Shown piece after piece: positions 1 to 8,946 of a DNA stretch of 64,000 bases. Origin of the DNA: Tepidanaerobacteraceae bacterium (GTDB lineage Bacteria; Bacillota; Thermosediminibacteria; Thermosediminibacterales; Tepidanaerobacteraceae); the NCBI GenBank assembly GCA_029982615.1, contig JARRBK010000002.1:23637-87636 (forward strand), written 5' to 3'. Position numbers and translations under genes: made by a program. The notes below the pieces were generated by a model. It was not told where the DNA came from. It searched no databases and was given only the letters and a program-made list of their open reading frames with translations. Position 1 is the first letter of the stretch; every line of letters begins with the position of its first letter.

Positions 1-117
1 ACACCCTCCTTCTCATCTCGCCGAATCTTAAGGTCGGAGCTTCATGGATATAAAGCTTATTGCTCCTGTTGTTTACCTGATCCGTGCGGCAGGCAGCCCA
101 ATGGCACCACCCCTGCT
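1..117 (-). ncRNA. Candidate structured RNA or leader, truncated by the window edge
   Basis: Minus-strand sequence GGGGTGGTGCCATTGGGCTGCCTGCCGCACGGATCAGG... just downstream of a near-consensus promoter; several short complementary arms (GCAGG/CCTGC, GGAGC/GCTCC); no convincing ORF. Confidence 0.35.
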
Positions 118-146
118 ATTTTAGCATATGAATCATTTTGTGTCAA
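118..146 (-). promoter_or_regulatory. Sigma-A-type promoter TTGACA-N17-TAAAAT (TGC before -10)
   Basis: Minus strand TTGACA (146-141), 17-nt spacer, TAAAAT (123-118), preceded by TATGC. Confidence 0.6.
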
Positions 147-646
147 CGAGGGTTTGAACCTTTTGAGGAAGTAGTCTTGGGAAAATGCCAAACCAAAGTC
201 TTTAGAGGTTCTTTTGGGCCTTTGAGGTTCTCCCCTGCTTCTCTCGAAGATTCTTTATTTTTTATTTCTTTCATGGCCTTTTTAAAATCTATTATCTTTT
301 CGTTTTCGCTTTTATAATCATCATGGCATATATTTTGTTTTTCCATTTCAAATGACTCCTTAACAGCTTCAGCTGCTATCTTCTCGCTTCCTTTATCCGC
401 TATCCCGCACTCATGTATTGGAATATCCTCTGGCTGTGAAAACTGCAATGATATGGGCTTTTGAAGGGCATCCGCTTCACTGGGTGTATCTTTTTCATTG
501 AGTGTATCTTTTGTTTTTGAATGAATGCACATATTCTTATCCAGAAATATCGAAAGCCCTATAACGTTAGTCAACAGCAGCATATATATTAGCGTAGTTC
601 TTCCGGCACTTTTCGAGTCCATCATCACATCCTGAAAACTTGTCAT
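143..646 (-). CDS. Hypothetical protein with N-terminal transmembrane segment
   Basis: 167-aa ORF, SD GGGGG 7 nt before ATG; hydrophobic IYMLLLTNVIGLSIFL; no family recognised. Confidence 0.6.
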   Translation of the reverse strand: MTSFQDVMMDSKSAGRTTLIYMLLLTNVIGLSIFLDKNMCIHSKTKDTLNEKDTPSEADALQKPISLQFSQPEDIPIHECGIADKGSEKIAAEAVKESFEMEKQNICHDDYKSENEKIIDFKKAMKEIKNKESSREAGENLKGPKEPLKTLVWHFPKTTSSKGSNPR

Positions 647-922
647 TGAAAGACCCCCTATATAATTTTGCCGTCGGGCGGGCAGCGGTTAATGAAGGAT
701 TTACCGTTTCCCGCCGACTAAAATCTTATCTTAACTATATATATGATAAAAATGTTTTTTATGACACTCATTCTGCCAATATTAACACTATCAACACTAA
801 AAATATTATAAAAGCATCATGTAACGTATCTTGAGATAGAATCAAAGAAGACCCCTCCTTACCATATTTTATAATTAATTTTACACTTATAAAATATTCA
901 CCTATAAAAATTAAGTGCATAT

Positions 923-2272
923 TTACATAGTAACTGTCCCCTTATCAGTTTCAACCACTTTTAGTATCTGTTCTTCCAGCCCGTTTTCAGCATTTATATA
1001 TATTAAATATCGTTCTTCCTTCAATTCGCCGTCAACTTCATAACACAGTTTTTCCTTCAGCGCAGAATCGTGAATTAAAGCAAGCCTGATTCTTGTTACT
1101 TTTAAGTTTTTGTTTAATCTGTCTATAACTTGTTGTTTTGAAATTTTTATATTAGGATAACTTCTTTGACGGTGGAACGTTAGATAAGCTGTACTATCGA
1201 ATCCGACTACTTGACCGTTGTCCAACGCCACTTCTATCTTAACAAAGTCAGGGTACAGTAGTACTTGTTTATTTTTTGGAACAAAAGTTATGGTAATCGT
1301 TCCATCCTGAGTAAGGGAACCGGTGGCCTCCATATTATCATATCCCCTGGAACTAAGAAATGTTCTAGCTCGGTCCACTGCTTCTTTAAAACCAATTTTC
1401 TGCGCGCCGATTTGTCGAGTATTTAAATACCAGATAACGTGGCCGCCTTTTTCACTGATATCCATAACCACCTCAGGGTTATTTTCACCTTTACGTGTTA
1501 ATTCAACGCTGTAAGCCCGAATATTTCCCTTGGTTTTTCCGGCTATGCTGATATCATATTTATACTTGCCAGGGTTATCAACAAAATCTGCTGCCAAATT
1601 TATTGCCATAGTTTCTGTTATGGTTGAGCCCGTCAGGCCCATAGGTTTTACATTTTCCACATGGTCTGAAAAAGGGCCGTCATAAGTAATGGTGGGGACT
1701 TCATCCTTCAATTTCTGATCTATATTGGAAAATCTATCTGCCATAGCCTGAGGCAGTTTGTTCATTTTACCTAAAGCAAAGCCTCTGTTTTCCCATTTTA
1801 TCCTACCAGCAGCTACATCATCTTGCAGTTCCCTCAGCTTTTTACTCAAATCCTGAGAATATTTTTTAAAATCCTCTATCTTTTCCCATTCCTCAGGTGT
1901 AATTTTTTCGCCATTCACTATTTTTTTCGAAAGGCTGTATGAAAAATCCCCCAGCTGTGCAAAGAATTTCTGGCTATTCGTCATATCCCTTTGCCCCAGC
2001 GGAAGTTGAGATAGGCTTGTCCGGGCACCTTCCGCCTGGTGCCATATGGTTGTAAACGTCATTATTCGCTGGGCATCAGAGGAAGTCACCAGGCTTTTAG
2101 AAATAAGCAAATTTAAATTATTTACTTGGTCGATAAGGTCGAAAAATCCCCGCTGATATGAAGCTTCAAGGGCGTTTTCAGCCGAGTATGCTCTCTCTGA
2201 TATTGTCCAGAATCCAAAGATTATTCCTCCTGCCAGCAAAATACCGATAAGCCATAAATACGTTTTTTTCAA
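923..2272 (-). CDS. ypeB: Germination protein YpeB
   Basis: Sequence character of YpeB and position directly downstream of sleB. Confidence 0.92.
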   Translation of the reverse strand: MKKTYLWLIGILLAGGIIFGFWTISERAYSAENALEASYQRGFFDLIDQVNNLNLLISKSLVTSSDAQRIMTFTTIWHQAEGARTSLSQLPLGQRDMTNSQKFFAQLGDFSYSLSKKIVNGEKITPEEWEKIEDFKKYSQDLSKKLRELQDDVAAGRIKWENRGFALGKMNKLPQAMADRFSNIDQKLKDEVPTITYDGPFSDHVENVKPMGLTGSTITETMAINLAADFVDNPGKYKYDISIAGKTKGNIRAYSVELTRKGENNPEVVMDISEKGGHVIWYLNTRQIGAQKIGFKEAVDRARTFLSSRGYDNMEATGSLTQDGTITITFVPKNKQVLLYPDFVKIEVALDNGQVVGFDSTAYLTFHRQRSYPNIKISKQQVIDRLNKNLKVTRIRLALIHDSALKEKLCYEVDGELKEERYLIYINAENGLEEQILKVVETDKGTVTM

Positions 2273-2287
2273 ATTATCCCCTCCAAA

Positions 2288-2776
2288 CTATTTCCCAAAT
2301 ATATGTCGGCCTATCTGCGTCATCACGCGCCTGGTCCATATCCATGGATTCACCCATTTATACGGGTTCCAGAAATAAAGGCTTCCATAAGTGGGATCCC
2401 ATCCATTTAATGCTTCCCTCGCTGCATTGAAATTGCTTCGGCTGGGATATGTGGCCCATATTTGACCGTTGCTAACGGATTCAAACGCTCCAGGCTGGAA
2501 AATTACCCCTGCTATTGTGGGAGGAAATTTTGGGTGTTTTGCCCGATTTAAAATCACCGCCGCAACCCCCACCTGACCTAAGTACGGCTCCCCTCTTGCC
2601 TCACCTGACACTAGCCTCGCTAGAAGCATATAATCACCATTCCATGAAGAAACAGCATAATCTTCTGCTCTTGCCTGAGAAGCGTTGCTAGCAATATTTT
2701 TGTCGTATACTGCAAACATACCCATTGGAATCAAAACAACTAAAAAAATCAAAACAAACTTTTGCACTTTAGTCAA
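2288..2776 (-). CDS. sleB: Spore cortex-lytic / cell wall hydrolase SleB
   Basis: Hydrolase_2 motif LLARLVSGEARGEPYLGQVGVAAVILNRAKHPKFPPT; paired with ypeB. Confidence 0.92.
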   Translation of the reverse strand: MTKVQKFVLIFLVVLIPMGMFAVYDKNIASNASQARAEDYAVSSWNGDYMLLARLVSGEARGEPYLGQVGVAAVILNRAKHPKFPPTIAGVIFQPGAFESVSNGQIWATYPSRSNFNAAREALNGWDPTYGSLYFWNPYKWVNPWIWTRRVMTQIGRHIFGK

Positions 2777-2894
2777 TTTGAAACACCACCCTTGTTTTTT
2801 TTAGTTTATGATTTTTTCAGTTCATTATTCCAGCACCATTTAATGCCCTTTATTCATATAATATTTTAGAAACGCACTATAGGGAGGGGATTTT

Positions 2895-3074
2895 TTGAGC
2901 AAAAAAAATGGTAAAAAAAACCCCCAAAATAAAGCCAGGTCTAACCCCTATACACTTTTTCTTATACTAATACTCTTGATTAATTCCACTGAAAGCACTT
3001 GTATTTTTAAAAATAAAAAACTTTTTAATTCCAGGAGGGTAGAAAATGAAAATCCTGACACTGGCAGAAGATGA
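2895..3074 (+). CDS. Hydrophobic microprotein (LFLILIL family), TTG start, overlaps next ORF
   Basis: Own translation: MSKKNGKKNPQNKARSNPYTLFLILILLINSTEST...; SD AGGGAGGGG upstream; shares the core with ORFs at 3370, 4283 and 4412. Not in ORF track. Confidence 0.5.
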   Translation: MSKKNGKKNPQNKARSNPYTLFLILILLINSTESTCIFKNKKLFNSRRVENENPDTGRR

Positions 3075-3357
3075 TATGCAGATTTTAAAGGCTATAAAAC
3101 CTTTTTTGACCACCAAAGGCCAGGGAATTATTGATACATTCATTACTGTAATGAATATTTTTAGGCCATCAGAGCCGCAACAAAAAATAAACATCGATGC
3201 CCTCGCTGACTTTTTAACCATAATGAATGAAAGCTTTGAAAGCCAAAAACAATATACTGAAACGAACGAGACTGAAGAACAAAACGGCGCCCTGAAATCA
3301 CAAGACGTAGAAAATCTCTTGAATATCCTGGCTGACAAAAAGCTTTCCAAAGGATAA
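3046..3357 (+). CDS. Hypothetical 103-aa protein
   Basis: SD AGGAGGG before ATG; same strand as the following small genes. Confidence 0.65.
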   Translation: MKILTLAEDDMQILKAIKPFLTTKGQGIIDTFITVMNIFRPSEPQQKINIDALADFLTIMNESFESQKQYTETNETEEQNGALKSQDVENLLNILADKKLSKG

Positions 3358-3369
3358 GGAGGTGCAGAT

Positions 3370-3489
3370 ATGGGCAACAGAGCTGTATTTTCCCTTTTTC
3401 TGATACTTATTTTGATGTTATTTTCCGATAGCACTTTAACTAAAGAGGCTGACAAATTAAAAAAGGCTGAATCAGCAGATGCTTCATAA
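3370..3489 (+). CDS. Hydrophobic microprotein (LFLILIL family), 39 aa
   Basis: Own translation MGNRAVFSLFLILILMLFSDSTLTKEADKLKKAESADAS; SD AAGGAGGTG. Not in ORF track. Confidence 0.65.
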   Translation: MGNRAVFSLFLILILMLFSDSTLTKEADKLKKAESADAS

Positions 3490-3570
3490 CAATTTTAGGG
3501 CTAAATGCCCTAATTTTTGTTCATCATTCATCCATTGAAGACATATAAATAGTTACTGGAGGTGTAAAAT

Positions 3571-3864
3571 ATGTTTGGAGATATGGAAAAAATGGCTAAA
3601 ATTTTTCAGGACGAGATACTCCGTTTAAAAGAACAACTGAAAAATACTGTTTTTACAGAAAAATCTTGCGACAACCGTGTAACCGTCTCCATAAATGGTC
3701 TTGAAGAAGTAGTAAAAGTCAGCTTTAATGCTGATGAATTGCATCCTGAAATTAAGAATTATCTTGAAAGCTCAACCCTTGAAGCTACAAATAGGGCTCT
3801 TTTAAAAGTAAAAGAATATTTAAAACAGAAATTTTCCAATTACGACTTATTTGGAGGGATATAA
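3571..3864 (+). CDS. YbaB/EbfC-family nucleoid-associated-like protein (paralogue)
   Basis: VTVSINGLEEVVKVSFNADEL...LESSTLEATNRALLKVKEYLKQK follows the YbaB pattern; SD GGAGGTG. Confidence 0.7.
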   Translation: MFGDMEKMAKIFQDEILRLKEQLKNTVFTEKSCDNRVTVSINGLEEVVKVSFNADELHPEIKNYLESSTLEATNRALLKVKEYLKQKFSNYDLFGGI

Positions 3865-4233
3865 TTGGTTCAAAGCGACAACAACTCCAAAATCGACCTA
3901 CTGACGACAATTTTGGATGTCATCCACGGCAGACACAGCCAGAGTACAAATGAATTGGTGAGTTTATTGGCTTTAAGCAACCTGCTGGGAATAATAAGTT
4001 TTATAAATTCACAGGATATAAAATTCGATATGGGTTCTCCTTTAAAATCTGGCAATGCAGATTTGAAAGAAATGGCCATGAATCTTTTGAGTTCTATGGG
4101 CAGCGGCTCTTCCGACAAAAAAATAAATCCAACAATGCTTTTAAATATTTTGAAGACAATGTCATCAGGAGAAGGTTCCTCACCGGAAACGAAAAGTATA
4201 GAAAAAAGTGAAAATAAGCCGAAGAATAACTAA
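3865..4233 (+). CDS. Hypothetical 122-aa protein, TTG start
   Basis: Starts directly after the YbaB-like stop; SD GGAGGG; ends before a strong terminator. Confidence 0.65.
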   Translation: MVQSDNNSKIDLLTTILDVIHGRHSQSTNELVSLLALSNLLGIISFINSQDIKFDMGSPLKSGNADLKEMAMNLLSSMGSGSSDKKINPTMLLNILKTMSSGEGSSPETKSIEKSENKPKNN

Positions 4234-4237
4234 TAGC

Positions 4238-4267
4238 GAAGCCGTGCTTTAGCACGGCTTCATTTTT
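4238..4267 (+). terminator. Rho-independent terminator
   Basis: GAAGCCGTGC-TTTA-GCACGGCTTC then ATTTTT. Confidence 0.85.
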
Positions 4268-4282
4268 AAATCATCATATTTA

Positions 4283-4366
4283 TCAATCATCAGAGAAGAA
4301 CAGGAGAATCAATATTAAAAACAATGCAAATGCCATTCTGCTATCAAACCCACCAAATCCTCCCAT
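4283..4366 (-). CDS. Hydrophobic microprotein (LFLILIL family), 27 aa
   Basis: Own translation MGGFGGFDSRMAFALFLILILLFFSDD*; SD GGAGGG. Not in ORF track. Confidence 0.7.
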   Translation of the reverse strand: MGGFGGFDSRMAFALFLILILLFFSDD

Positions 4367-4411
4367 TTTAACCCTCCTTTCTTTTTTAATACCACCTATA
4401 TTCATATCAAC

Positions 4412-4492
4412 TCAATTGTCTCCGAAAAACAAGAGTATAAGTATTAAGAATAGTGCAAAAGCCATTCTGCCGCCATAGAACCCATCTGCCAT
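4412..4492 (-). CDS. Hydrophobic microprotein (LFLILIL family), 26 aa
   Basis: Own translation MADGFYGGRMAFALFLILILLFFGDN*; SD AAAGGAGG. Not in ORF track. Confidence 0.7.
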   Translation of the reverse strand: MADGFYGGRMAFALFLILILLFFGDN

Positions 4493-4603
4493 AATCTATA
4501 ACCTCCTTTGTCTTTAGCCTAATATAATATATGCTTTATATATGGAGGCGGTTACTGATTACCAAACCAAAAGCCTTCTGCATTAATCAAATCAAAAAAG
4601 CAC

Positions 4604-4649
4604 AAAAAAAGTCCGGGCCCATTTTTACAAAATTTTGCCCAGACTTTTT
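4604..4649 (-). terminator. Terminator downstream of rng
   Basis: Minus strand AAAAAGTCTGGGC...GCCCGGACTTTTTTT. Confidence 0.8.
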
Positions 4650-4657
4650 CATTATCA

Positions 4658-6355
4658 TCATATCAATCTAGCTCTCGCGTATGTCCGAAAGGTTTTATAT
4701 ATTTCGACCCGAACTTTTTCTCCCACAAGGTTTGCTCCTTCCTCCACATCAATGATGTAACCGTCGACCCGTGCAATACCGTCATTCGTATTTGAAATAT
4801 GGACCTCTTCTATAACCACATCCATAATCTGCCCTTCCCGCACTGGCATTGCCATGCTTTCAAGCTTGGCCTTGCTGCCCACGGCTTTTATTCTGATTTC
4901 TTCAGGATGAAGGCTGTCATTTCCTTTAATAAAAATATACTTTTCATATCGGCTCTCCATCTGCGAAAGGCGGTTGCCGCCGCTTCCAATTACTACTGAC
5001 GCCACTGAAGGATGGACTTCCAACAATACAGCTTCGCCCTTTCGTTCGCGAAACACCCTGACCAATTCCCTTTCCACTTTTTTTGCGACTGTATCTTCTG
5101 AAAGTATCCTTCCTCTGCCTTCACAGTACGGACAGGTTTTTTCAAGCACCTCGTCCAAGCTTTGGCGCACCTTTTTACGGGTAATCTCTACAAGGCCAAG
5201 TTGTGTCAAGCCGAGTATGTGAGCTCGTGTCCTGTCTTTCTTCAATTCTTCTTCCAGGGCGGAAAGCACCATTTTTTGATGTTCGGGTGATGTCATATCA
5301 ATAAAATCGACTATTATAATACCGCCAATGTCTCGCAACCTCAATTGCCTGGCTATTTCACGCGCTGCTTCAAGATTTGTCTTTAAAACCGTATCTTCCA
5401 GATTCACACTTCCTACGAACTTGCCTGTGTTGACATCTATTGCAGTTAATGCTTCCGTCCTGTCTATCACAATATACCCGCCACATTGAAGCCATACTTT
5501 GCGCTGCAAAGCCCTGTCAATCTTCGATTCGATATTAAAATATTCAAAAATTTCTTCCTGGCCCCTGTAAAATACGACCCTATCTTTTAATGCAGGCGAA
5601 AGCACTGACAGCATCTCTTGAACTCTTTCATACTCATATAAGCTGTTTATGTAAAACTTGCTGACTTCGGGAGTAAAGATGTCCCTTACCATTCTCGATA
5701 TTAGATTCATATCTTTATAAATAAGTTTCGGAGAAGAACACTTTTTTTGTCTTTGCAATATATCTTGCCATTGCCTCTTTAAAAAATCTATGTCGGCCTT
5801 CATCTCATCTTTTCCAATACCTTCAGCAACAGTCCTCACAATTACTCCCATACGAGCAGGCCTAATGCTTTCCGCCAAGGATTTGAGCCGGTTTCTCTCA
5901 TCATCTTTTTCTATGCGCCTCGAAATGCCAACATAGTCTACAGTGGGCATAAGCACCACATATCTACCGGGGATAGTGATATTTGTTGATACTCTCGCCC
6001 CCTTCGTGCCAATGGGTTCTTTTACAACCTGCACCAGTACATCTTGGCCAACTTTTAACATATCCTTAATAGATACTTTTTTTAAGCCTTCAATCAATTC
6101 TTCATCTTCAGGGCTCGACGGCTCAAAGTTGAAATTTATGTCGCCTGCGTATAAAAAAGCATTCTTGCCTAAGCCAATATCTATAAATGCAGCCTGCATC
6201 CCCGGCAAAACATTTGCTACTCTTCCTTTGTATATATTCCCCACGACTCGTTCATTATTGATTTTTTCCACATATATTTCTGAAAGTTCTCTCTCTTCCA
6301 GAACAGCCAGACGTATCTGGTCCCTGCTTACGTCAACAACAATCTCCCTCGACAT
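4658..6355 (-). CDS. rng: Ribonuclease E/G family (RNase G)
   Basis: S1 and RNase E/G signatures: RVANVLPGMQAAFIDIG, GGYIVIDRTEALTAIDVNTGKFVG, CPYCEGRG. Confidence 0.93.
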   Translation of the reverse strand: MSREIVVDVSRDQIRLAVLEERELSEIYVEKINNERVVGNIYKGRVANVLPGMQAAFIDIGLGKNAFLYAGDINFNFEPSSPEDEELIEGLKKVSIKDMLKVGQDVLVQVVKEPIGTKGARVSTNITIPGRYVVLMPTVDYVGISRRIEKDDERNRLKSLAESIRPARMGVIVRTVAEGIGKDEMKADIDFLKRQWQDILQRQKKCSSPKLIYKDMNLISRMVRDIFTPEVSKFYINSLYEYERVQEMLSVLSPALKDRVVFYRGQEEIFEYFNIESKIDRALQRKVWLQCGGYIVIDRTEALTAIDVNTGKFVGSVNLEDTVLKTNLEAAREIARQLRLRDIGGIIIVDFIDMTSPEHQKMVLSALEEELKKDRTRAHILGLTQLGLVEITRKKVRQSLDEVLEKTCPYCEGRGRILSEDTVAKKVERELVRVFRERKGEAVLLEVHPSVASVVIGSGGNRLSQMESRYEKYIFIKGNDSLHPEEIRIKAVGSKAKLESMAMPVREGQIMDVVIEEVHISNTNDGIARVDGYIIDVEEGANLVGEKVRVEIYKTFRTYARARLI

Positions 6356-6388
6356 GGATGTTCAGCTCCTCAAAATGGTAAAAATTTA

Positions 6389-7072
6389 TCATAATGGAGG
6401 TGTGGAATTCCCCTCCTTTATTAAATATAATTCCTCCCTGTGGATATGTTTTACTATCAATTCCTCCGAAAGATGTATACTCAATGCCTTTATTATCATA
6501 TCGGGCGACACGCTTTCCCGCTGGCCAGCAGCTATTGTCATCTTCAATAAAATCCCGCCGCCAGTTTTTGTCATTACTTTAATATTATAAATCATGGGCG
6601 CTATATTCACTTTCTTTATCCCTTTTTTGGTAACTTTTTCCATGTTTATCTCTTTCTTATTCACCAGTTCTTTCACCGCTGCCTCTATATATTCTTTTGG
6701 ATAATCACCCGCCAGCGAAACTGCATACAATGCAGCATTTATCTCTGAAAGGGCGAATTTTCCTTCAAAATCGCTTGCTTTTAAGGCCTTCAGCCCCTCC
6801 GGCAAACAAGAATTTAAGCGTCGCAAAACCTCCTGCACCGGAATATCTTCATAAAACTCCACATCCACATATTCACTGCTGCTGGTGACCCCAACGGATA
6901 GCGCCGGAGAAAATATTAATCTTGGATGTGGAGTAAATCCTTTTGAATATGCCAGCGGAAGTTTTGCTCTCCGGAACGCCCGCTCAAATGCTCGCATCAT
7001 ATCGAGATGGGAAATATATTTTACCGGCTCAGCCTTTTCGAATTTTATTCTGAGCTTCACAAAAGCCACCAC
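6389..7072 (-). CDS. DUF2344 / TIGR03936-type radical-SAM-associated protein
   Basis: LRIKFEKAEPVKYISHLDMMRAFERAFRRAKLPLAYSKGFTPHPR; overlaps the radical SAM gene. Confidence 0.88.
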   Translation of the reverse strand: MVAFVKLRIKFEKAEPVKYISHLDMMRAFERAFRRAKLPLAYSKGFTPHPRLIFSPALSVGVTSSSEYVDVEFYEDIPVQEVLRRLNSCLPEGLKALKASDFEGKFALSEINAALYAVSLAGDYPKEYIEAAVKELVNKKEINMEKVTKKGIKKVNIAPMIYNIKVMTKTGGGILLKMTIAAGQRESVSPDMIIKALSIHLSEELIVKHIHREELYLIKEGNSTPPL

Positions 7073-8909
7073 CCTTCAATCTAACTATACCGCAGGCATG
7101 GCACCGGTCAAATCTGCAATCCGGAGTGGTTATTCCCTTTTTGGATTTTTCGCGTTCCTTTAGCAGAAATGCTCTGTCAATGCCGGCATCGATTATTTCC
7201 CACGGGAACGATTCATCCAATTTTCTTTCCCTGTTTGCATAAAATTCTGGAGATATACCCGCCTCCTTAAAAGCATCCATCCATTTGTCAAAAGAAAAAA
7301 TGTCGTCCCATCCGTCAAACCTGCAACCCTTTTCATGGGCAAGCCTCAATACCTTCCCCAATCTTCTATCTCCTCTTGAAAAAACTGCTTCGAGAAAACT
7401 CAATCTCCCGTCGTGCCAGTTGTAGAAAATGTTTTTTGATTTCAATAACGATTTTAACAGTTGTTGCCGCCTTTTTATCTCTGCAATCGGAATCTGGGGT
7501 TCCCATTGAAAAGGCGTGAACGCTTTCGGTACAAATGTGGATGTGCTCACATTTACTCGTAATCCTCGGGCCGTACCTTTAACGCTCTTGTAAACGTCGA
7601 CCACTTCCATGGCCAGCTTTGCGATGCCTTCAATATCTTCATCGGTCTCCGTGGGAAGGCCAATCATAAAGTACAATTTTACTGAATTCCAGCCACATAA
7701 AAAGGCGTCTCTAACGGAAGACATAAGATCTTCTTCTGTTACTCCTTTGTTTATCACATCTCGCAACCTTTGCGTACCTGCTTCCGGTGCGAAGGTTAGA
7801 CCAGTTTTCTTTATTTCCTGAACCTTCTCTGCAAGTTGAAGAGAAAAAGCATCAATTCTGAGAGAGGGCAGCGAAAGACCTACATGGCAGTCTCGGAATT
7901 CATCGGTTAAGATTTCGGTAAGCTCTCTCAATGAGGAATAGTCGCTAGTACTCAATGATGCAAGGGAAACTTCCCCGTAACCGGTCTGCTCAACTATGTC
8001 TTTTGCGAGTTTAGCCAGCCGCCCTACAGATTTTTCCCTAACAGGCCTGTAAATCATACCCGCCTGACAAAACCGGCATCCGCGGGTGCAACCCCTGAAA
8101 ATCTCCAGCATAGCTCTATCATGTATAATATTCAAATAGGGAACAATAAATTTTGTAGGGTAATATATTTCTTCTAGATTTCTTATAACCCGTTTCCGAA
8201 CTTTATCAGGAATGCCACTTTTACGAGGTAAAATCTTATCTATGGTCCCATCATCATTATATGATACATCATACAATGATGGCACATAAACTCCGGGAAT
8301 GCGTGCAACCTGCTCAAGGAATTTTTCGCGCTTTTTTCCGTTTTCTTTTAAATTTTTGTAAAGGTCAACAATCTCTAATATGACCTCTTCAGCCTCTCCT
8401 ATAACAAAAAAATCTATAAAATCAGCTAGAGGTTCGGGATTATATGCGCATGGACCGCCTGCAATAATAAAAGGATGCCCATCACACCTGTCTTTTGATA
8501 AAATCGGGATACCCGAAAGCTCAAGCATATTTATTATATTCGTGTAACTCATTTCGTATTGAAGGGTAAAGCCCAAAAAATCGAATTCTTTTAAAGGAGT
8601 CCTGCTTTCAAGGCTGAAAAGCGGTATCCTATTTTGCCGCATGAGTTTTTCAAAATCTACCCATGGCGCAAAAACCCTCTCTGCATATACGTCTTCTTGC
8701 TCGTTGAGCAGGTGGTACAATATTTTGATGCCAAGATGTGACATTCCTACTTCGTAGACGTCTGGAAATGCCAGTGCAATATGAACTTTCATCCTCTCTA
8801 CCGGTTTATGGATGCTGTTGTATTCATTTCCTATATATCGGGTTGGTTTTGATACCTTCAACAAATTTTCTTCCAGCCATTGGTTTATTTCCAAAGTAAT
8901 GCCTCCCAA
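7029..8909 (-). CDS. B12-binding-domain radical SAM protein (TIGR03960-type)
   Basis: FRGCTRGCRFCQAGMIYRPVREKS radical SAM motif; long FPDVYEVGMSHLG N-terminus. Confidence 0.9.
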   Translation of the reverse strand: MGGITLEINQWLEENLLKVSKPTRYIGNEYNSIHKPVERMKVHIALAFPDVYEVGMSHLGIKILYHLLNEQEDVYAERVFAPWVDFEKLMRQNRIPLFSLESRTPLKEFDFLGFTLQYEMSYTNIINMLELSGIPILSKDRCDGHPFIIAGGPCAYNPEPLADFIDFFVIGEAEEVILEIVDLYKNLKENGKKREKFLEQVARIPGVYVPSLYDVSYNDDGTIDKILPRKSGIPDKVRKRVIRNLEEIYYPTKFIVPYLNIIHDRAMLEIFRGCTRGCRFCQAGMIYRPVREKSVGRLAKLAKDIVEQTGYGEVSLASLSTSDYSSLRELTEILTDEFRDCHVGLSLPSLRIDAFSLQLAEKVQEIKKTGLTFAPEAGTQRLRDVINKGVTEEDLMSSVRDAFLCGWNSVKLYFMIGLPTETDEDIEGIAKLAMEVVDVYKSVKGTARGLRVNVSTSTFVPKAFTPFQWEPQIPIAEIKRRQQLLKSLLKSKNIFYNWHDGRLSFLEAVFSRGDRRLGKVLRLAHEKGCRFDGWDDIFSFDKWMDAFKEAGISPEFYANRERKLDESFPWEIIDAGIDRAFLLKEREKSKKGITTPDCRFDRCHACGIVRLKGGGFCEAQNKIRKG

Positions 8910-8946
8910 AAAAAGTTTAGTACTTATTAATATTATGTGTTATTTA

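Noticed and set aside
640-834. 64-aa plus-strand ORF
   Set aside because: Overlaps the start of the 143..646 gene and runs through the 673-718 hairpin; no SD.
2967-3455. 162-aa minus-strand ORF
   Set aside because: Covers the plus-strand 103-aa gene and microprotein, which have good SDs; its translation looks like antisense noise.
5943-6590. 215-aa plus-strand ORF opposite rng
   Set aside because: Antisense shadow of RNase G and the DUF2344 gene; no coding signature.
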